Positions 60,101 to 64,000 of a DNA stretch of 64,000 bases are shown here, piece after piece (position 1 is the first letter of the stretch; every line of letters starts with the position of its first letter). The DNA lies in NCBI GenBank assembly GCA_030267565.1, contig BRXU01000011.1, forward strand, positions 124,001 through 188,000, in the 5' to 3' direction. The notes under the pieces were generated by a model. That model saw only the letters and a program-made list of their open reading frames with translations. It was not told the origin of the DNA and did no database searches. The translations under genes were made by a program, and so were the position numbers. The stretch is from Pleodorina starrii. Taxonomy: Eukaryota; Chlorophyta; Chlorophyceae; Chlamydomonadales; Volvocaceae.

Positions 60101-63100
60101 CTGCTGACGCGCGAGATCATGATCCGCCGTCTGAAGCGGGACATCATGGCGCAGCTGCCGCCCAAGAGACGGCAAGTCGTACGGCTGCCGTACCCCAAAA
60201 GGTAACGGCTTGCGGCTTGTTGTGGCAGGGCAGGGGGCTCGGTCCGCTGTGCTGTGTTCCTTTTCCTTTCCGTATAGGGTCCTGCTATTTACTTTGGGGT
60301 GGCATACGGCGGGCGTTGTGTTGATGTGCAAAATGTTGATGCGCATAATGTTGATATTGCAAAATGTCCTTTACCCCCCGGCCTTTCGCAAATCCCTTCC
60401 GGCCCGGTCACTCCCAGCTGGCCCGGCTCCGCCCCGAAGCCGCCGCCATCCTCCGAAACCAACGCTGCCCCTGAGCCGTCGAGCACCAGCGGCGGCGGCG
60501 GCGGCGGGAAGCGCGACGCCGCCGCTGCTGGCGGCGGCGGCGGTCGTGGGCGCGGCGGCGGCGGCGGCGGCGGCGGTACGGGCAGGAAGAAGGCGGCGGG
60601 GGCGCCGGGGCGCGGACGTCCAGCGAAGCGGCCGCGACGGAACGCCGCTGGCGACAAGCCGGCGGGCGGCGCCAACGCTGACGCCGGCGGCGAGAGTGAC
60701 GACGATGACGATGACGGCGGCGGCGGCGCTGAAGATGAGGAGCCTGAGGGCCCCGGCACGGATGACGGCGATACGGACGAGGAACGTCGGGACGAGGACG
60801 GTGAGGTCGCGGTGGCGCCGTTGGTCTCGGTGAAAACGTTCGGTGCAAAGATGAGGATTGTCAGTATTACAATCATGGAGATTATCCCCCTGATTCAGTA
60901 AAGGTATATAAAATAAAGAAAGGAAGTCGGCAATCTAGTAGTACAAGTATGAAAAATAAGGCGTACCTTGGTGCAAATCCTGGTAATCCAGGGCCCAGCG
61001 CAGGCGGAGGCGGGGGCGGCACCGGCATGAGCGGTGCCGCCAGCGGCGCCAGCGGCGGCAGCAGCGGCGACGCCGCCGCCGACAAGATGTCCAGCGCCCA
61101 CCGTACGGCACTGGCCAAGCTGCCGGACGCCATCAGCTGGCTTATAGGAGCGCTGGGGGGCGGTGGAGTGGCGGCGGAGGGGGGCGGAGGGGGCAGGTGC
61201 GGAGGGGTTGCGTGGTTGCGGGTGTGGGCACTTCGCAGGGCTCACGTTCAGCAACGAGGTAACCTAGAGGGGCGAGAATCTAGAGTGGCGAACCAGCACC
61301 GCACCGCAAAGCACCACCACCACACCACCGCAGGGGAGGCAAGGCTGCGAGGCCGCGCAAGGTGGGCTCCGCGGCTGCGGCGGACGGTGCGGAGCAGCCG
61401 CCGCTGGGGCCCCGAGGGGCGCCCGCGGGTTCAGGAGCGCCCGGCAGCTCCGACGTCGCACCTGCCGGCGGCGACGGCGCCGCTGCCACCGCCGTGTCAT
61501 CTGCCGCGCTGGCCCCCGCCGACCAGCCGCCCAAGTTCCTCGTGTTCGCTCACCATAGGTGGGTGGGTGGGTGGGTGGGTGGGTGGGTGGGTGGGTGGGT
61601 GGGTGGGTGGGCGACTAGGGTTTGTGTGGTGGTGGTGGTTTGGTGCAGGCCCTGTCCGAGTTGCGATTTGCTGGGGACCAGGAAAAAGGAAACATGCTGG
61701 AGAAGGATCCAGGCCAGGCTTGGCTTAGGGTTGATTTATCTTTCCGGGGCTGGAACGGATTGTAGACGGAATGCCATGGCCCCGAGTCCCCAGGGTCCTT
61801 ACGCAGAGCGTTCCGAAGGCGGTGGTCGTGTGTCCTGTTCTGGACATGTCCTGTCGCGTATGGTGTCCGCAGGCCCAATTTAGCAATTCTCCGTTGTTAA
61901 TTCCGCGCTTCGCCTTTTTGTTTCCGCGCTTCTGCCTACCTCGGCCTGGCTCTCAGGGACGTGATGGACCGGCTGGCGGAGGCGCTGCAGGGCTTTGACG
62001 GCGCCGAAGGCGGCGGAGGCGGCGGCGACGATGACGACGGCGGCGGTGGCGGTGGCGGAGGCGGCGGCAGCGGAGGCGCGGTATGGCAGGGCGTGAATTA
62101 CGTGCGCATCGACGGCAGCCACGACAGCGCGGAGCGCCGCACGGCGGTGATTCGTTTCCGGTGGGTTGAGTTGGGTTGGGTTGGGGGGCCGTCCTCACAC
62201 CGGCGGGGACGTTTCCGGGGGGTCCCGGAGGCGGACGTGTGGCGAAACCTTCCCGGTGGGGGTGGGAAGGGAGGTGGCTGATGGAAGCTGGGACAGCCGC
62301 ACCCTCGCCGCAAAGCTGCCGCTGCGCGCACCGCTGTGAATACGTGCTAAGCCGGTAGTCCTTTGTAGGAGCCAGCCAGCCAGCCACCCCAGCCAGCCAC
62401 TCCGCGACCCCCCCCCCCGCCCCGCCCTCTGAATCACCGCATCATCTCACAGTGAGGATCCGGGCATCCGTGTAGCGTTGCTGTCCATCACGGCGGCGGC
62501 TGTGGGTCTGGACTTCAGCGCCGCATCCGCAGTCGTGTTTGTGGAGCTGCCTAACGAGGTGGGAGGTGGGGGCGGATACCGCTGCCACAGCACCCGCTGC
62601 TGCCGCGTCTTATGACCTCCTGACCGTAGCGCCTTGTTCATAATGCACTGCTGCTGCTGTCTCTGCTGCTGCTGTTATTGCTGTCTCTGCTGCTGTCTCT
62701 GCTGCTGCTGTCTCTGTTGCGGATGCTACTGTTGCTGCAGGTGTCTCTGCTGCAGCAGGCGGAGGATCGAGCTCACCGCAAGGGTCAGGCCCACACGTGC
62801 GTCAACGTCTACTTTCTGTGCGCCAAGGGGACGTGCGACGACAAGCGGTAAGAACATGTAACTGTGTGTCTCTCTCTGTGAGTGGGTCTGTGTATGTGTC
62901 TGTGTGCCTGTATGTGGGGAGAGAAGGTGGTAACGGCGAAGATACCGGTATTGCAGCGACGGGAAGGCGGTGCGTGGGGGCCATTCATTCACTCGTCCAT
63001 TCGTTCGTCCATTCGTTCGTCGATTCATTCGTCCATTCGTTCGTCCATTCGTTCGTCCATTCGTACATATAGGCCGACCCATAGACCGACCCATAGGCCG

Positions 63101-64000
63101 ACCCATAGGCCGACCCATAAACCGACCCATAGACCGACCCATACGCCCGCCCTTAGATCGACTCTTAGGCCGACCCATGGGCCGACCTATAGGCCGACCC
63201 ATAGGCCGACCCATAGACCGACCCATAGGCCGACCCATAGGCCGACCCATAGGCCCGCCCATAGATCGACCCATAGACCCGTCCATAGACCGACCCATAG
63301 GCCCGCCAATAGACCGACCCATAGGCCGACCCATAGGCCCCCCCATAGGCCCGCCAATAGAACGAACCATAGGCCGACCCATAGACCGACCCCTGGGCCG
63401 ACCCACGGGCCGACTCTTTGGCCGACCCATAGGCCGACCCATAAGCCTACCCATAGACCGACCCATAGGCCCGCCCATAGGCCGACTCCTGGGCCGACTC
63501 TTAGGCCGACCCATGGGCCGACCCATAGACCGACCCAGAGACCGACCCATAGACCGACCCCTGGGCCGACTCTTAGGCCGACCCATGGGCCGACCCATAG
63601 GCCGACCCATGGGCCGACCCATAGGCCGACCCATAGGCCGACCCATAGGCCGACCCATAGACCGACCCATAGGCCGACCCATAGACCGACCCATAGGCCC
63701 GCCCATAGACCGACCCATAGATCCGCCCATAGGCCCGCCAATAGACCGACCCATAGACCCGCCCATAGGCCCGCCCATAGGCCCGCCAATAGAACGAACC
63801 ATAGACCGACCCATAGACCGACCCATAGGCCCGCCCATAGACCGACCCCTGGGCCGACCCATGGGCCGACTCTTTGGCCGACCCATAGGCCGACCCATAA
63901 GCCTACCCATAGACCGACCCATAGGCCCGCCCATAGGCCGACTCCTGGGCCGACTCTTAGGCCGACCCATGGGCCGACCCCTGGGCCGACTCTTAGGCCG
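51171..64000 (+). CDS. SMARCAL1/ZRANB3-type SNF2 annealing helicase with giant low-complexity N-terminus, 3'-partial
   Basis: ATP-dependent DNA translocase family that reanneals ssDNA at stalled forks. Exons: 51171-55030, 55232-55502, 55809-56084, 56420-56538, 57020-57221, 57466-57551, 57769-57835, 58011-58293, 58697-58887, 59579-59789, 60072-60201, linker exons about 60410-60850 and 60990-61196 (uncertain), 61334-61558, 61957-62160, 62453-62558, 62741-62847, then beyond the window. Residues about 1-1290 are Gln/His/Pro/Gly-rich. A Cys-rich module follows (CPYERCPGVYQPCHGELRW ... CCRYPECGW), like a topoisomerase zinc ribbon. Helicase motifs: LMPFQRLGVEF, motif I DEMGVGKT (about 1558-1565), II VIVDESHNLR, III LLTGTPSLSRP, MIRRLKRDIMAQLPPK, FLVFAHHR, YVRIDGS, V SITAAAVGLDFSAA and VI QAEDRAHRKGQ. 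DESH and the FAHH element match SMARCAL1/ZRANB3 rather than remodellers. An acidic/NLS insert (RGRPAKRPRR) sits between the lobes. Any HNH or other C-terminal domain lies outside. Confidence 0.9.
53386..53432 (+). repeat. Coding (GGCAGC)n tract, Gly-Ser repeat
   Basis: A hexanucleotide run in exon 1 of the helicase gene that encodes alternating Gly-Ser, between a Ser/Asn stretch and a Pro/Gly-rich stretch. Confidence 0.9.
53658..53850 (+). repeat. Coding 24-bp minisatellite, eight ADPRVAMG octapeptides
   Basis: Eight 24-bp units starting with GCTGACCCGCGGGTC; the third has GAACCG, and later units vary Ala to Thr or Gly. Each carries the dispersed palindrome GACCCGCGGGTC (first base 53661, then every 24 bp). 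Confidence 0.95.
58964..59318. repeat. (ACATGC)n microsatellite, about 59 copies
   Basis: A nearly perfect 355-bp hexanucleotide array in helicase intron 9 (58888-59578), strictly alternating purine-pyrimidine. It gives long dipeptide open frames on both strands that are not genes. Confidence 0.97.
61557..61612. repeat. (GGGT)n microsatellite at a splice donor
   Basis: About 13 copies of GGGT begin exactly at the donor of the helicase exon ending FLVFAHHR (61558), so GTGGGT occurs repeatedly after the exon. Confidence 0.9.
62985..63066. repeat. 8-bp (CATTCGTT)/CGTC tract
   Basis: Tandem copies of CATTCGTTCGTC-type units in the last visible helicase intron, immediately before the larger minisatellite. 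Confidence 0.8.
63067..64000. repeat. 12-bp ATAGGCCGACCC minisatellite, continues past window
   Basis: About 78 copies of a 12-bp unit with variants (ATAGAC, CTGGGC, CTTAGG, CCGCCC) in the helicase intron that begins at 62848. Higher-order blocks of several units recur, for example around 63387-63490 and 63844-63960. The array is still running at base 64000. Long frames with MGRP/WVGL repeats are artefacts of the unit. Confidence 0.95.

Noticed and set aside
62726..63970. 414-codon - strand frame of MGRP/MGRS repeats
   Set aside because: It is a translation of the 12-bp minisatellite; the + strand there carries a helicase exon and intron.

Overview
This window is nuclear DNA of a GC-rich green alga, most likely a volvocine (Volvox/Gonium/Chlamydomonas relatives). 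The evidence is dense short spliceosomal introns (about 70-400 bp, mostly GT-AG), long Ala/Gly/Gln/Pro tracts inside conserved proteins, abundant micro- and minisatellites, and a dispersed short palindrome, GACCCGCGGGTC. I see no prokaryotic operons, rRNA, tRNA or CRISPR. Exon models were built by reading splice sites and checking that phase is kept across junctions; the species call is inference.

Layout. (1) <725-17457, + strand: a 29-exon SKI3/TTC37-type tetratricopeptide scaffold of the cytosolic SKI-exosome RNA decay complex, lacking its 5' end. (2) 18085-24383, - strand, convergent with SKI3: a 12-exon, 516-residue FAD monooxygenase of the zeaxanthin-epoxidase/UbiH-like class with a probable plastid leader; its last intron holds a 1.1-kb minisatellite. 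(3) 24384-26845: intergenic, with a 12-bp minisatellite. (4) 26846-29951, - strand: a 9-exon, 441-residue family-49 (LARGE-like) glycosyltransferase. (5) 30188-34522, - strand: a vasohibin (tubulin tyrosine carboxypeptidase) gene with the Cys-His-Ser catalytic triad. (6) A 7.22-kb block carrying glycosyltransferase exons 1-5, the whole vasohibin gene and a 530-bp near-perfect palindrome is present three times in direct tandem (28183-35412, 35413-42636, 42637-49852) at >99.9% identity. This gives three vasohibin genes, one with a premature stop in its tail, and two 3'-truncated glycosyltransferase copies. (7) 49405-50058, - strand: the unduplicated right flank holds the 5' part of an unidentified ORF whose fragment forms the palindrome arms. 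(8) 51171->64000, + strand: a SMARCAL1/ZRANB3-type SNF2 annealing helicase with a roughly 1,300-residue Gln/Gly/Pro/His-rich N-terminus and a zinc-finger-like module, running off the right edge inside a minisatellite-filled intron.

The genes do not form one pathway: RNA decay, plastid redox chemistry, Golgi glycosylation, tubulin detyrosination and fork repair are adjacent without an obvious shared role. The outstanding feature is the very recent triplication of a tubulin-detyrosinating enzyme gene, each copy coupled to a long hairpin-forming inverted repeat.
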